DNA of 64,000 nt from Streptomyces sp. NBC_00234 (GTDB lineage Bacteria; Actinomycetota; Actinomycetes; Streptomycetales; Streptomycetaceae): the NCBI RefSeq assembly GCF_036195325.1, contig NZ_CP108101.1, positions 2,356,001-2,420,000 of the forward strand, written 5' to 3'. The notes under the pieces were generated by a model. The model saw only the letters and a list, made by a program, of their open reading frames with translations. It did not search any database and was not told the DNA's origin. Positions 35,102 to 43,800 of the stretch are shown piece after piece. The position numbers and the translations under genes were made by a program. The number at the start of each line of letters is the position of its first letter. Position 1 is the first letter of the stretch.

Positions 35102-35713
35102 TCAGCCCGCGTACACACCCGCCCTCGCCGCTGCCGCGGCGGCTTCGGCCGCCCGGTCGGCGGCGTTTTCGTCGAGTGCGCCGCCGCAGACCAGCAGCCG
35201 GTAGTAGAGCGGCGCCGAAACGGCCCGGACGACCTCGCAGGCGTCCGTACCCACGGGAAGCTCGCCGCGCCCGACCGCGGCCTCGACGCACCCGGCCCAC
35301 TCCTCGACGCGCACCTCGTAGAAGCGGTGGAGGGCCTCCGCCGTGCGGGGGTCGCAGGTGGCCGCCGCGATCACGGACGTGAAGAGGGCGCCCTGACGGG
35401 GGTCGGTGAGCGTCCGGACGACCAGGCGGGCGTTGGCCGCGAGGTCCTCGTCCAGTGATCCCGAGTCGGTACGCGGCACGGACTGTTCGGCCATGTCCGC
35501 CAGCAGGTCCGCGACCAGACCGGCCGGAGTGGACCAGCGCCGGTAGACGGTCGTCTTGCCAACCTCCGCGCGGCGCGCGACCTCGGCGAGATCGAGCCCG
35601 GCGAAACCGTGTTCGGCCAGCACGTCGCCCGCCGCCCGCAGGACCGCGTCCCGCACCCGCGCCGTACGCCCACCGGGCCTGGCCATGCCCGGCTCCACAC
35701 CCTCAACATTCAT
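35102..35713 (-). CDS. TetR-family repressor of the adjacent MFS pump
   Basis: 203 residues with an N-terminal helix-turn-helix (LRAAGDVLAEHGFAGLDLAE, VARRAEVGKTTVYRRW) and a helical C-terminal sensing domain. Two starts have GGAG at good spacing: ATG 35713 (7 nt) and ATG 35686 (6 nt), the latter giving a protein starting MARPGGRT. It is divergent from a 14-helix MFS pump across a 100-bp gap that holds inverted TAATGG repeats, the expected operator. Confidence 0.9.
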   Translation of the reverse strand: MNVEGVEPGMARPGGRTARVRDAVLRAAGDVLAEHGFAGLDLAEVARRAEVGKTTVYRRWSTPAGLVADLLADMAEQSVPRTDSGSLDEDLAANARLVVRTLTDPRQGALFTSVIAAATCDPRTAEALHRFYEVRVEEWAGCVEAAVGRGELPVGTDACEVVRAVSAPLYYRLLVCGGALDENAADRAAEAAAAAARAGVYAG

Positions 35714-35725
35714 AACGGGTCTCCA

Positions 35726-35792
35726 GTTCCATTAACGCCTCTACTCCTGTTACGGTGACTCCACCCTAATGGAACCACAGAACCATTAGTGG
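35726..35792. promoter_or_regulatory. Putative TetR operator repeats
   Basis: Three copies of a CCATTA/TAATGG element: GTTCCATTAA (35726-35735), CTAATGG (35766-35772) and CCATTAG (35783-35789). The last two form a 7+7 inverted repeat with 10-bp spacing; the first and second also face each other as TTCCATTA / TAATGGAA. They lie between the divergent tetR and MFS start codons. Confidence 0.6.
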
Positions 35793-35815
35793 TCCCGTCC
35801 CAGGAAAGGGCACCC

Positions 35816-37264
35816 ATGTCCGCATCCAGCACGACACCCCTCGCACCCCCCGCCCCGGACGCCGCCGACCCCCGCATGACGGGCCGGCAGAAGCTCGTCC
35901 TCGCTCTGCTCCTCGGCGCCCAGTTCATGATCGCCGTGGACTTCTCGATCCTGAACGTCGCCCTGCCGGTCGTGGGCGAAGGGCTCGGCTTCTCCCTCTC
36001 CCACCTCCAGTGGATCGCCACCTCCTTCGCGCTCGCCGCGGCCGGGTTCACCCTCCTCTTCGGCCGCGTCGCCGATCTCGTCGGCCGCAAGCGCCTGTTC
36101 ATCGGCGGCATGGTCGTCCTCGGCCTCTCCTCCGCACTCGGCGGCCTCGCCACCTCGCCCGAAGTGCTCCTGACCGCCCGGGTGCTGCAGGGTCTCGCCA
36201 CCGCCGCCGTCACCCCCGCCGGACTCGCGCTGCTCACCACCGCCTTCAAGGAGGGACGGCTGCGTGAACGCGCCCTCGGACTCAACGGCGCCCTGATGTC
36301 CGCCGGTTTCACCGCCGGAGCCATCCTCGGCGGACTGCTGACCGATCTGCTCTCCTGGCGCTGGGCCTTCTTCGTCAACGTGCCGGTCGCCGCGCTCGTC
36401 GTCGCCCTCGCCCCGTCCGTCATCACCGACTCACGGCCCGCCGTGCGCCCGAAGCTCGACGTGCCCGGCGCCGCGACCGTCACCGGCGGCCTGCTGCTGC
36501 TCGTCTACGGGCTGACGCAGGCGGGCGAGTCCGGCTGGACCACACCCGCCACCCTGGCCGCCCTGCTCGCGGGCGCCGCGCTCCTCGTCGCCTTCTGGTT
36601 CGTCGAGAAGCGGGCGGCGGCGCCTCTCGTCCCCGTACACATCCTGAAGCGCCGCAGCGTCATCTGGGGCAACGCCACCGGCCTGATCGCCTTCGTCACC
36701 GAGACCTCGCTGGTCTTCCTCCTCACCCTCTACCTCCAGGAGGTCCTCGGCTACTCGCCGCTCGCCACCGGGCTCGCCTTCGGCGTCCTGGGCATCGGGA
36801 CCGTGATCGGCGGCACCCTCGGCGGCCGTGCCGTGGGCCGCTTCGGCAACCGGCGCACCATCGCCTTCGGCGGCGTCGTCCAGGCCGCCGCCACCCTCTC
36901 GCTGGTGGTGCTCGGCACCTCGGGCGGCTGGATCCTGCTCGTGCTGGCCGCCACCTTCATCGGCGGTGTCGGCAACATGCTGATGATCGTCGGCTTCATG
37001 GTCACCGCCACCTCGGGCCTTCCCGACGAGGAGCAGGGCCTCGCCACCGGACTGGCGACCATGACCCAGCAGGTCGGGATCACCATGGGCATCCCGGTCA
37101 TGAGCGCCGTCGCCACCGCCCGCATGGGCGGCGCGACGGGACCGGACGCGGTGCTGTCCGGTGTCTCGCTCGCCGTCCTGGTGAACTCCGCCCTCGTGCT
37201 GGCCGGCGCCCTGGCCGCCTGGGTCTTCCTCGGACGGCGCGAGGAGCGGAGCCCGGCCGGGTGA
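35816..37264 (+). CDS. DHA2-family (14-TM) MFS drug exporter
   Basis: 482-residue major facilitator of the EmrB/QacA type. Helix 1 holds the DHA2 marker QFMIAVDFSILNVALP; motif A is FGRVADLVGRKRLF near residue 81; motif C is seen as GAILGGLLTDLLSWRWAFFVNVP. AGGAAAGGG precedes ATG 35816. It is likely controlled by the divergent TetR protein. Substrates are unknown. Confidence 0.92.
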   Translation: MSASSTTPLAPPAPDAADPRMTGRQKLVLALLLGAQFMIAVDFSILNVALPVVGEGLGFSLSHLQWIATSFALAAAGFTLLFGRVADLVGRKRLFIGGMVVLGLSSALGGLATSPEVLLTARVLQGLATAAVTPAGLALLTTAFKEGRLRERALGLNGALMSAGFTAGAILGGLLTDLLSWRWAFFVNVPVAALVVALAPSVITDSRPAVRPKLDVPGAATVTGGLLLLVYGLTQAGESGWTTPATLAALLAGAALLVAFWFVEKRAAAPLVPVHILKRRSVIWGNATGLIAFVTETSLVFLLTLYLQEVLGYSPLATGLAFGVLGIGTVIGGTLGGRAVGRFGNRRTIAFGGVVQAAATLSLVVLGTSGGWILLVLAATFIGGVGNMLMIVGFMVTATSGLPDEEQGLATGLATMTQQVGITMGIPVMSAVATARMGGATGPDAVLSGVSLAVLVNSALVLAGALAAWVFLGRREERSPAG

Positions 37265-37338
37265 GCCGGGCGCCGACGAACGGGGGCGCGCCCGCGTCGG
37301 GGAGCGGGACGCGGGACGGGTCGCGGCAGGATACGGAC

Positions 37339-37920
37339 ATGGTTCAGCCGCTGACCGTTCCGAGCATGACCGCGGGCCCCGACTTCGTCCTGCGCCCCTG
37401 GGAGCTGAGCGACCTCCCGCTGGTGCGGGAGGCCGCCGCGGACGACTACATCCCGCTGATCACGACGATCCCGTCCCCGTACTCGGACGAGGCCGCCGAA
37501 GACTTCGTCCGCCGGCAGTGGGACCGGGCGGCCACCGGTGCGGGATACCCCTTCGTCATCGCCCGCACCCGGGACCGGCGGCCGGTCGGTTCGATCGGCC
37601 TGTGGCTGCGGGACCTGGCCGAGGGCCGCGCCTCGCTCGGCTACTGGCTGACGGCCCCGGCGCGCGGGCAGGGAGTGGCCGGGGCCGCCCTGCGCACGGT
37701 CACCACCTGGGCGCTGCACGAGCTGCGCATCCCTCGGGCCCAGCTCCTCGTCGAACCGTGGAACACCGCCTCGATACGGACCGCGGAGCAGTCCGGATTC
37801 CGGCGCGAGGGGCTCCTGCGGAGCTGGCAGCACGTGGGCGGCCGGCGCCGGGACATGCTCATGTACGCCGCACTGAACGATGGACGCCCCTTGGATGACC
37901 GGGCGGCGACGGACAGGTGA
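37339..37920 (+). CDS. GNAT-family N-acetyltransferase (RimJ/RimL type)
   Basis: 193-residue acetyltransferase. The acetyl-CoA loop is APARGQGVAGAAL near residue 112, followed by NTASIRTAEQSGFRREGLLR, the motif B region of the RimJ-like subgroup. ATG 37339 has CAGGA 7 nt upstream. A GTG at 37261 overlapping the MFS stop is an alternative that would add 26 low-complexity residues. Target amine unknown. Confidence 0.87.
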   Translation: MVQPLTVPSMTAGPDFVLRPWELSDLPLVREAAADDYIPLITTIPSPYSDEAAEDFVRRQWDRAATGAGYPFVIARTRDRRPVGSIGLWLRDLAEGRASLGYWLTAPARGQGVAGAALRTVTTWALHELRIPRAQLLVEPWNTASIRTAEQSGFRREGLLRSWQHVGGRRRDMLMYAALNDGRPLDDRAATDR

Positions 37921-38003
37921 ACCCCGAGACGTTACGATCACGCGCACCGCAGCCCGCTGGGCCCCGTCGTCGAAGTTCCAGCCGAACCCAGGAGTGCCGA
38001 CCC

Positions 38004-38906
38004 TTGCCCGAACCACGCATCGGCGTATCCATCGTGACCATGGGAGACCGCCCGCAGCAGGTCGAGGCGCTCCTGGCGTCCGTGGCCATGCAGGACGTCC
38101 GCCCCACCCGGCTCGTCGTCGTGGGCAACGGCTCTCCGCTGCCCGACTTCAGCCGCTTCCCCGGCCTCACCGACCTGGCGGGCGGTGTGACCACGATCGA
38201 GCTCGACGAGAACCTGGGCTGCCCCGGCGGGCGCAACGTGGCGCTGAGCCGGCTGGCCGAACTCGGGGACGTGGACGTGGTCATCGAGCTCGACGACGAC
38301 GGACTCCTGGTCGACAGCGGGGTGTTCCGCAAGGTCCAGGAGCTGTACGCGGCCGACCCCCGGCTCGGCATCGTCGGATTCCGCATCGCGGACGAGCACG
38401 GCGAGACCCAGCGCCGCCACGTGCCCCGCCTGCGCGCCACCGACCCGATGCGGCGCGGCCCGGTCACCGCCTTCCTCGGCGGCGGCCACGCCCTCTCCAT
38501 GAAGATGCTGGAGCAGACCGGCACCTGGCCCGCCGAGTTCTTCTTCACGCACGAGGAGACGGATCTGTCCTGGCGGGCCCTGGACGCGGGATGGAAGATC
38601 CTCTACGAACCGGACCTGCTCCTCCAGCACCCGAAGACCTCCCCGGCCCGGCACGCGGTCTACTACCGGATGACGGCCCGCAACCGTGTCTGGCTGGCCC
38701 GCCGCAATCTGCCGCTGCCGCTGGTCCCCGCCTACTTGGGGACCTGGACCCTTCTCACCGTGGCCCGGACCCGTTCCCCGAAGGGCCTGCGGGCCTGGGC
38801 GGGCGGCTTCGCCGAGGGGGTGCGGACGCCGTGCGGGCCGCGCAGCCCGATGCGCTGGCGCACGGTGTGGCGCATGACGATGCTGGGCCGCCCGCCGGTG
38901 ATCTGA
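38004..38906 (+). CDS. GT2-family glycosyltransferase
   Basis: Cytosolic or membrane-associated inverting glycosyltransferase, 300 residues. N-terminal RIGVSIVTMGDRPQQ, nucleotide-sugar region ENLGCPGGRNVAL, metal motif ELDDDG near residue 97, acceptor loop FLGGGHALSM and HEETDLSWRALDAGW near 185, the catalytic-base region of rhamnosyl-type GT2 enzymes. Start TTG 38004 is supported by AGGAG 9 nt upstream; an earlier GTG at 37917 overlapping the acetyltransferase stop would add a Pro/Arg/Ser-rich tail. Probably cotranscribed with the acetyltransferase. Confidence 0.87.
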   Translation: MPEPRIGVSIVTMGDRPQQVEALLASVAMQDVRPTRLVVVGNGSPLPDFSRFPGLTDLAGGVTTIELDENLGCPGGRNVALSRLAELGDVDVVIELDDDGLLVDSGVFRKVQELYAADPRLGIVGFRIADEHGETQRRHVPRLRATDPMRRGPVTAFLGGGHALSMKMLEQTGTWPAEFFFTHEETDLSWRALDAGWKILYEPDLLLQHPKTSPARHAVYYRMTARNRVWLARRNLPLPLVPAYLGTWTLLTVARTRSPKGLRAWAGGFAEGVRTPCGPRSPMRWRTVWRMTMLGRPPVI

Positions 38907-38919
38907 CCGGCTGGGGGCG

Positions 38920-39363
38920 CTACGACGGGTGCGCGGTGGCCTCCCGGCAGTCGCCGGGCCGCTCACTCGTGCGTACGGCGGTCGCGGGGCCCAGCGGGAG
39001 CGGCAGCGTGAACGTGCGGCAGGCGAGCGATCCGCCCCCGCCGAAGCGGGCGACGACGCGGATCGCATCCGTTCCGCGCTGCACGGCCCAGTGCTTGGGG
39101 GCCGCGCCACCGATCTCGGTGTCCGTCAGGTCACCGTCCTTCGCGGCCTCTCCGAGCCCGGCGGCGGTTCTCTCGATCTGCTGCCGGACGTTGGCCCGCT
39201 CGTTCGCCCCGGTCTCCTCGCGGTGGCCGGGCAGGGCGAACTCGACGACGTAGACGACCAGGCCCGCCGCGGCGAGCAGGACGACGAGCACGAGCAGGGC
39301 GGCGCCCCCGGACAGCCAGGCTGTCCGGGGGCGCCGCTGGTTGCTGTCGGTGCCGGGGGTCAT
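38920..39363 (-). CDS. Small single-pass membrane protein coupled to the SGNH giant gene
   Basis: 147 residues: a polar N-terminus, one helix (about 19-43, ALLVLVVLLAAAGLVVYVV), then an outside domain with two Cys (LACRTF, GDCREA) that could form a disulfide. Its ATG starts one base after the TGA of the large SGNH gene (TGACATG), so translation is coupled and the products probably act together. No family is recognised. Confidence 0.8.
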   Translation of the reverse strand: MTPGTDSNQRRPRTAWLSGGAALLVLVVLLAAAGLVVYVVEFALPGHREETGANERANVRQQIERTAAGLGEAAKDGDLTDTEIGGAAPKHWAVQRGTDAIRVVARFGGGGSLACRTFTLPLPLGPATAVRTSERPGDCREATAHPS

Positions 39364-39364
39364 G

Positions 39365-42300
39365 TCAGGACCCTTGATACCCGATCTGGCCGAGCCGGGT
39401 CTGCATCACACCCGCGTAACCCGTGGTGCCGTCCGACTTGGGGTGGAACGACTCACGGCTGAGGCAGTCGCCGCCCAGCCACGACCAGGTGCAGAAGGGG
39501 CTGGCCTCGTCGTCCGGGTGGAAGTCGCCGTCGCCGTTCGGGCCGATGACCACCTTGTTGATCCACTCGGGATCGTCGCAGCCGCCGTGCCCGACGAAGG
39601 CGCTGACCGGGTTCGCGTAGTCGATCTTGACGCCGGTCGCCTTCATCTCGTTGACGAGCGTCTCCTGCTTGCCGTCGGCGTAGTTGACGAGCTCGGCGAG
39701 CGCGTCCACCTCCGTCATGTCGATGTACCAGGAGCCCGCGCACTTGACGGTCCGGCTGAGCAGTTCCGGATACCCCATCAGGACGATCTGGGCGTTGGGC
39801 GCCTTGTACTTGATGTCCATGAGGGTGGTCCGGAGGTCCGGGATCATCGTGTCGACCTTGCCCTTGTACTTGGGCAGGAAGTTGTCGTCGTTCGCGCAGT
39901 TGCCGAGGTCGGAGCACTCCATCATGGCGCCGGTGAAGCCGCCTCCGTCGTTGCCGCCGAGGGTGAGCATGACGAGCGTGGTGTCGGCGGTGAGCACTCC
40001 GGACCGCGCCTGGGCCTGCTCATGGAACTGGCCTTCCTTGTACGACTGCCAGTTGTTGCCCCAGGCGGTGTCCCAGACGTTGTGGGTCATCGCGCCGGAG
40101 CAGGCCACGAAGCCCAGTTCGGCGTCGGTGCTCCAGTTGTCGGAGAGGGAGCCCAGCGAACCGGACGTGCCCGGGAGCGTGAGCTTGCGGCCCCAGGCGT
40201 CCTTGCTGCGGCGGCAGGCGTTCCAGCGCTCGCTGCCGTGGTCGTTGTTGCTCTCCGGCAGATAGCTGCCGGCGCCCTCACCCGATGCGTACGAGTCGCC
40301 GAGGACGGCCACGATGTGCTTGGGCTTGCCCGGCAGGGGCTGGAAGGCCACCGCGTCGAAGGCCACGTCGTCTTCGCCGACACCGTCGTCGGTCTGGGTG
40401 GTGAGCCGGACCCGGGGCACACCGGTCATCTTGTAGACGCCGAGCGAGACCCAGTTGTTGGCGAACCGCTTCTGGTTGACGTAGCGCGTCTTGGTGAACG
40501 CGCCGCTGCCGGTGTCGATCTCGTACTTGGCCTGCTGGGTGTGCGCGCCGTGGTCGGGCAGATGGACGAGCACCCGCTGCCAGTCCGTGCGCGAGGCACC
40601 CAGGCTCCAGGTGCCGTCGAACTCCAGCTTGGAGTCGGACGAGGTGCGACTGTGGCCGAAGTAGAAGTGGCCGTTGAAACCGGCACCCAGCTGGTGGAGG
40701 TCCACCTTGGAGGTGTGGTTCCCGCTGCTGTCGGAGGAGAAGTTGAAGGTGAAGCTGCCGGTCGTGGCCACGCGGGCAGCACAGTCGGCGGGTCTCGCCG
40801 AGGCATGGGTGGTGTTGTCCACGACGAGCGCGTTGGAGGGCAGGGCGTTGCCCGAAGCAGTGGCGGAGCGGCTGCAGTTGGGCTTGTACGGATTGCCGTC
40901 GGCCTGCTCCGCGTACGTCGAGTCGAACCGTACGAGCTCGTTGCCGCAGCTGTAGCTGCAGTCCGACTTCCAGGTGACGTCGGAGGTCCACCAGCACTTG
41001 AAGTCCAGCGTGCCCGCGGCGTCCTTGTGGGTGCACGGACCGCTGGCGTCGTTGCCGTTACTGTTGTTGATCTTGCTGGGGTCGCACCAGTTGGCCGCGG
41101 TGCAGAAGGTGTCCTCGGGTGCCTTGACCCGGGTGCGGTTCATCGGTCCGGTGGTCGCGTCACCGTTCCACCACGCCGCCCGGAAGCCGGCGACCATCGT
41201 GCCCGGGGACTCCATGAGCTCCGGCGGGTGCCCGGCGAAGCCGAGGACCTTCTCGGTGTACGGCCAGTCCTGCGGGTGGGCGGCGTCGGCGTAGCTCCAG
41301 TCCATGAAGGACGGCCGGTCGGCCACGTAGTCCGGGTTGGCCGGGTTGTTCAGCCAGCCCACACCCCAGGGCTCGCAGCAGCCGACGTTGGGGTGGAATC
41401 CGGAGTTGTACGCCCAGATGGCGAAGTACCAGTTCTCCAGCTTGGACCAGTCGCCGTTGTTGACCTGCATTCCGGCGGCGGCGACCTCGTTCCACTTGTC
41501 GCTGAGCTTCTGCACGCCGACCGCCACGTTCACGGTGTAGTCCAGGGCGATCGCGCGCTGGGTGTCGTAGGCGTAGGCCGTCTCACCGGGCTTGGTGCGG
41601 CCGGCGAGCCGCATGCCGTCGGTGATCTGCGTGACGCCGTAACCGCAGTCCGCGTCGGCCCAGTTGATGTCCCAGTCGTCGGCCTCGTTGCTGTTGTAGA
41701 TGTCACGGCCGTAGAAGTTCCCGATCAGCGGGTTGCCGGTGACTCCGGGCACCGCGACACGGGAGGTCTGCCACATGTTGGACTCCTGCGCGGTGATGCC
41801 GAGCATCACCTGCGCGGGAACGTGCCCGCCGCCGGTCAGCGTGCGCTTGGGGAAGAGCGTCTGCGGCTGGTAGGCGGGCATGCCGAGGTTCTTCCAGCCC
41901 GCGGGGCGGCTGATGTGGTTGTTCAGGGTGCCCATGATCGCCTGGTCGACCGCCCATTCCACCTGCCGGGGCTTGGGCTGCATGGCCTGGTTGTGGGGGT
42001 CGTTGCGCGGCACCGAACAGTAGCGCTCGGCCTCCACCGGGTCGGTGGGGGAACCGGACGCGGCGGCCGACAGCTTGCTGGGGGCCGGGGTGCCGATGGC
42101 GGGTGACAGGGCCCGGCCCTGCGCCTCGGACTTCGTGGTCCTGGCGCCCGGTTCGACGGTGAACGCGGCCTTCTTGCCCGTCGTGCGTACGGTGAGACCC
42201 ACCGCGACCGCCCGGTTGCCCGACTGATCGGGCTCGACGGCACGGGCGTCCTTGCCGTCCGCCCAGACGGTGCCCGCGACCACGGCCGCACCACGGGTGG

Positions 42301-43339
42301 AGACCTTCGCGTCCTTGGGCGTGCCCGTCAGCCGCTCCACCGTCGCGGGGAGGTCGGCGGAGACGGAGTCAGCGGTGCCGGTGATGAAGCTGTGGCCCTG
42401 CGCGCCCCGCACGAGGCCGAGACGGCCCCAGGTGCCGGAGGCCAGGGTGCGCGCCTTCTTCTCACCCGCGGCGACCCGGGAGACCTTCGCCTTGCCGTCC
42501 TTGCCGCGGTCCATGTAGACGACGGCGCCGTCGGCGTCCTGGCTGAGCCGGAGCGGAATCCGGCCGGTCGGCGCCAGTGTGGACCGTGCGCCCTTGTCCG
42601 TGATCCGTACGACGCGCGCGGCGTCGGCGGCGGCGAAACCGCCCTCCTTGAGCGGGATCGCGGAGGTGACCTGTCCGGCGAGCGCGACGGGCTTGCCCAG
42701 CTTGCCGGTCGCGGTGTCCAGCCGGATCAGCCGGGTCTGCTTCTTGTCCTCGACGCCGCCCTGGGTGAGCGCGGCGCTCTCGCCGCTGCCGCAGCCGGGG
42801 TTGTAGTACGCGAGGGAGGTCTGGACCGGGAGCTTGCGCACCGCGCCGGTGCCGAGGTCGACGACGGCGGAGAAGCCGCCGCGGGTGAACAGCTCGCCCT
42901 TGTTGGTGAAGGTCCGCGGACCGTACACGACGACGGCCCGCTCACCGGAACCGGTCACGCAGGCGTTGCCGATCCACATGTCGGTGTCGAACCCGGGCTC
43001 GCTGAGCGAGGCCGCGGTGCGCCAGGCGTAGCCCGACTTGGCGTCGGCGACGAGGAGGTGGAAGCCCTCCGCGTCACTGGTCGTGGTCCACGCCCGGTCT
43101 CCCGAGGTCTTCCAGTTCTTGCCGATGACCTTGGCCCGGTCCCGCTGCGGGACCGCCGAAGGGTCGTCGGCCGGCGTGTCCGCCGGACCGGGCAGGGGCG
43201 CGGCGATCGGCTTGCGGCCGTCGGGGTCCTGGGCGGAGGCGGGCTGGGCCAGCCCGAGAAGGGATGCGCAGAGAGCTAGCGCCGTGCCAGTGACCAGGGC
43301 GGCGGGTCTGCGCCGTCCTGGTCGCTCGGTCGATGCCAT
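39365..43339 (-). CDS. Giant secreted multidomain SGNH/GDSL hydrolase
   Basis: 1324 residues, exported by a signal peptide (residues 1-36, ending ASA). Residues about 60-400 are repeated beta-rich stretches like a propeller. Residues about 455-650 contain AQESNMWQ, CGYGVTQITDG and LSDKWNE, resembling a lytic-transglycosylase/lysozyme-like fold. About 740-830 is Cys-rich. About 840-1000 is a beta-sandwich ending in DDVAFDAVAF, as in golvesin C-terminal-like domains. The final 310 residues are an SGNH esterase: GDSYASGEGAG (block I with Ser), LTLGGNDGG (block III with Asn) and ESFHPKSDG (block V with His). AGGAG precedes ATG 43339. Probable role: remodelling of cell wall or other extracellular polymer. 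Confidence 0.85.
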   Translation of the reverse strand: MASTERPGRRRPAALVTGTALALCASLLGLAQPASAQDPDGRKPIAAPLPGPADTPADDPSAVPQRDRAKVIGKNWKTSGDRAWTTTSDAEGFHLLVADAKSGYAWRTAASLSEPGFDTDMWIGNACVTGSGERAVVVYGPRTFTNKGELFTRGGFSAVVDLGTGAVRKLPVQTSLAYYNPGCGSGESAALTQGGVEDKKQTRLIRLDTATGKLGKPVALAGQVTSAIPLKEGGFAAADAARVVRITDKGARSTLAPTGRIPLRLSQDADGAVVYMDRGKDGKAKVSRVAAGEKKARTLASGTWGRLGLVRGAQGHSFITGTADSVSADLPATVERLTGTPKDAKVSTRGAAVVAGTVWADGKDARAVEPDQSGNRAVAVGLTVRTTGKKAAFTVEPGARTTKSEAQGRALSPAIGTPAPSKLSAAASGSPTDPVEAERYCSVPRNDPHNQAMQPKPRQVEWAVDQAIMGTLNNHISRPAGWKNLGMPAYQPQTLFPKRTLTGGGHVPAQVMLGITAQESNMWQTSRVAVPGVTGNPLIGNFYGRDIYNSNEADDWDINWADADCGYGVTQITDGMRLAGRTKPGETAYAYDTQRAIALDYTVNVAVGVQKLSDKWNEVAAAGMQVNNGDWSKLENWYFAIWAYNSGFHPNVGCCEPWGVGWLNNPANPDYVADRPSFMDWSYADAAHPQDWPYTEKVLGFAGHPPELMESPGTMVAGFRAAWWNGDATTGPMNRTRVKAPEDTFCTAANWCDPSKINNSNGNDASGPCTHKDAAGTLDFKCWWTSDVTWKSDCSYSCGNELVRFDSTYAEQADGNPYKPNCSRSATASGNALPSNALVVDNTTHASARPADCAARVATTGSFTFNFSSDSSGNHTSKVDLHQLGAGFNGHFYFGHSRTSSDSKLEFDGTWSLGASRTDWQRVLVHLPDHGAHTQQAKYEIDTGSGAFTKTRYVNQKRFANNWVSLGVYKMTGVPRVRLTTQTDDGVGEDDVAFDAVAFQPLPGKPKHIVAVLGDSYASGEGAGSYLPESNNDHGSERWNACRRSKDAWGRKLTLPGTSGSLGSLSDNWSTDAELGFVACSGAMTHNVWDTAWGNNWQSYKEGQFHEQAQARSGVLTADTTLVMLTLGGNDGGGFTGAMMECSDLGNCANDDNFLPKYKGKVDTMIPDLRTTLMDIKYKAPNAQIVLMGYPELLSRTVKCAGSWYIDMTEVDALAELVNYADGKQETLVNEMKATGVKIDYANPVSAFVGHGGCDDPEWINKVVIGPNGDGDFHPDDEASPFCTWSWLGGDCLSRESFHPKSDGTTGYAGVMQTRLGQIGYQGS

Positions 43340-43800
43340 GGGGAGACTCCTGTCGTGGACGGAGATGGGCCGTGCGGTGGTCCCGGCTGCGCGTGCCGCC
43401 CCGGCGCGGCATGAGGTACGCGCAGGTGTCTGCCGTGCGGAGGTACGGGAAGTGCCCGGAGTGCTGGGCGCGCCGGAAGAGCCGGAAGAACGGGAAGCGC
43501 ACTACCTGATGGGGACATTTCACCCATGGCCCGGAGTCGCCCGGCACCGGGGAGTTCCGGCTCCGGGGCCCACTGGGTGGCAACACCGGCCAAGCGTGGG
43601 AGCGGTCCCTCTCGGCACGCTCTCGCACCCGTCTTCCGAGGTGCGGGGCCCGCCCGCCCCCTCCGTCACCCCGTCACCACGCCATGCTTGGATTTGTTCA
43701 TAACAGGGCCACTGCGAGCACCTATTGACATGTGACTGACATTCCCGCGAGAGTCGTTGCCGCCAGTGATGCCGGTCACATGACAAGGAGCGTTGTCGCC
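43340..43800. other. 461-bp divergent promoter region of two secreted-enzyme genes
   Basis: No convincing gene. The stretch 43680-43760 is the least GC-rich part and carries TTGACA at 43725-43730, a candidate -35 for the GH109-like gene, with no clear -10. AAGGAG at 43785-43790 is the ribosome binding site of that gene. Promoters for the giant SGNH gene must also lie here, but I cannot place them. Confidence 0.5.

Noticed and set aside
39341..42106. 921-codon open frame antisense to the SGNH giant gene
   Set aside because: Val/Gly/Asp-rich composition typical of reverse-frame shadows; no motif or ribosome binding site.
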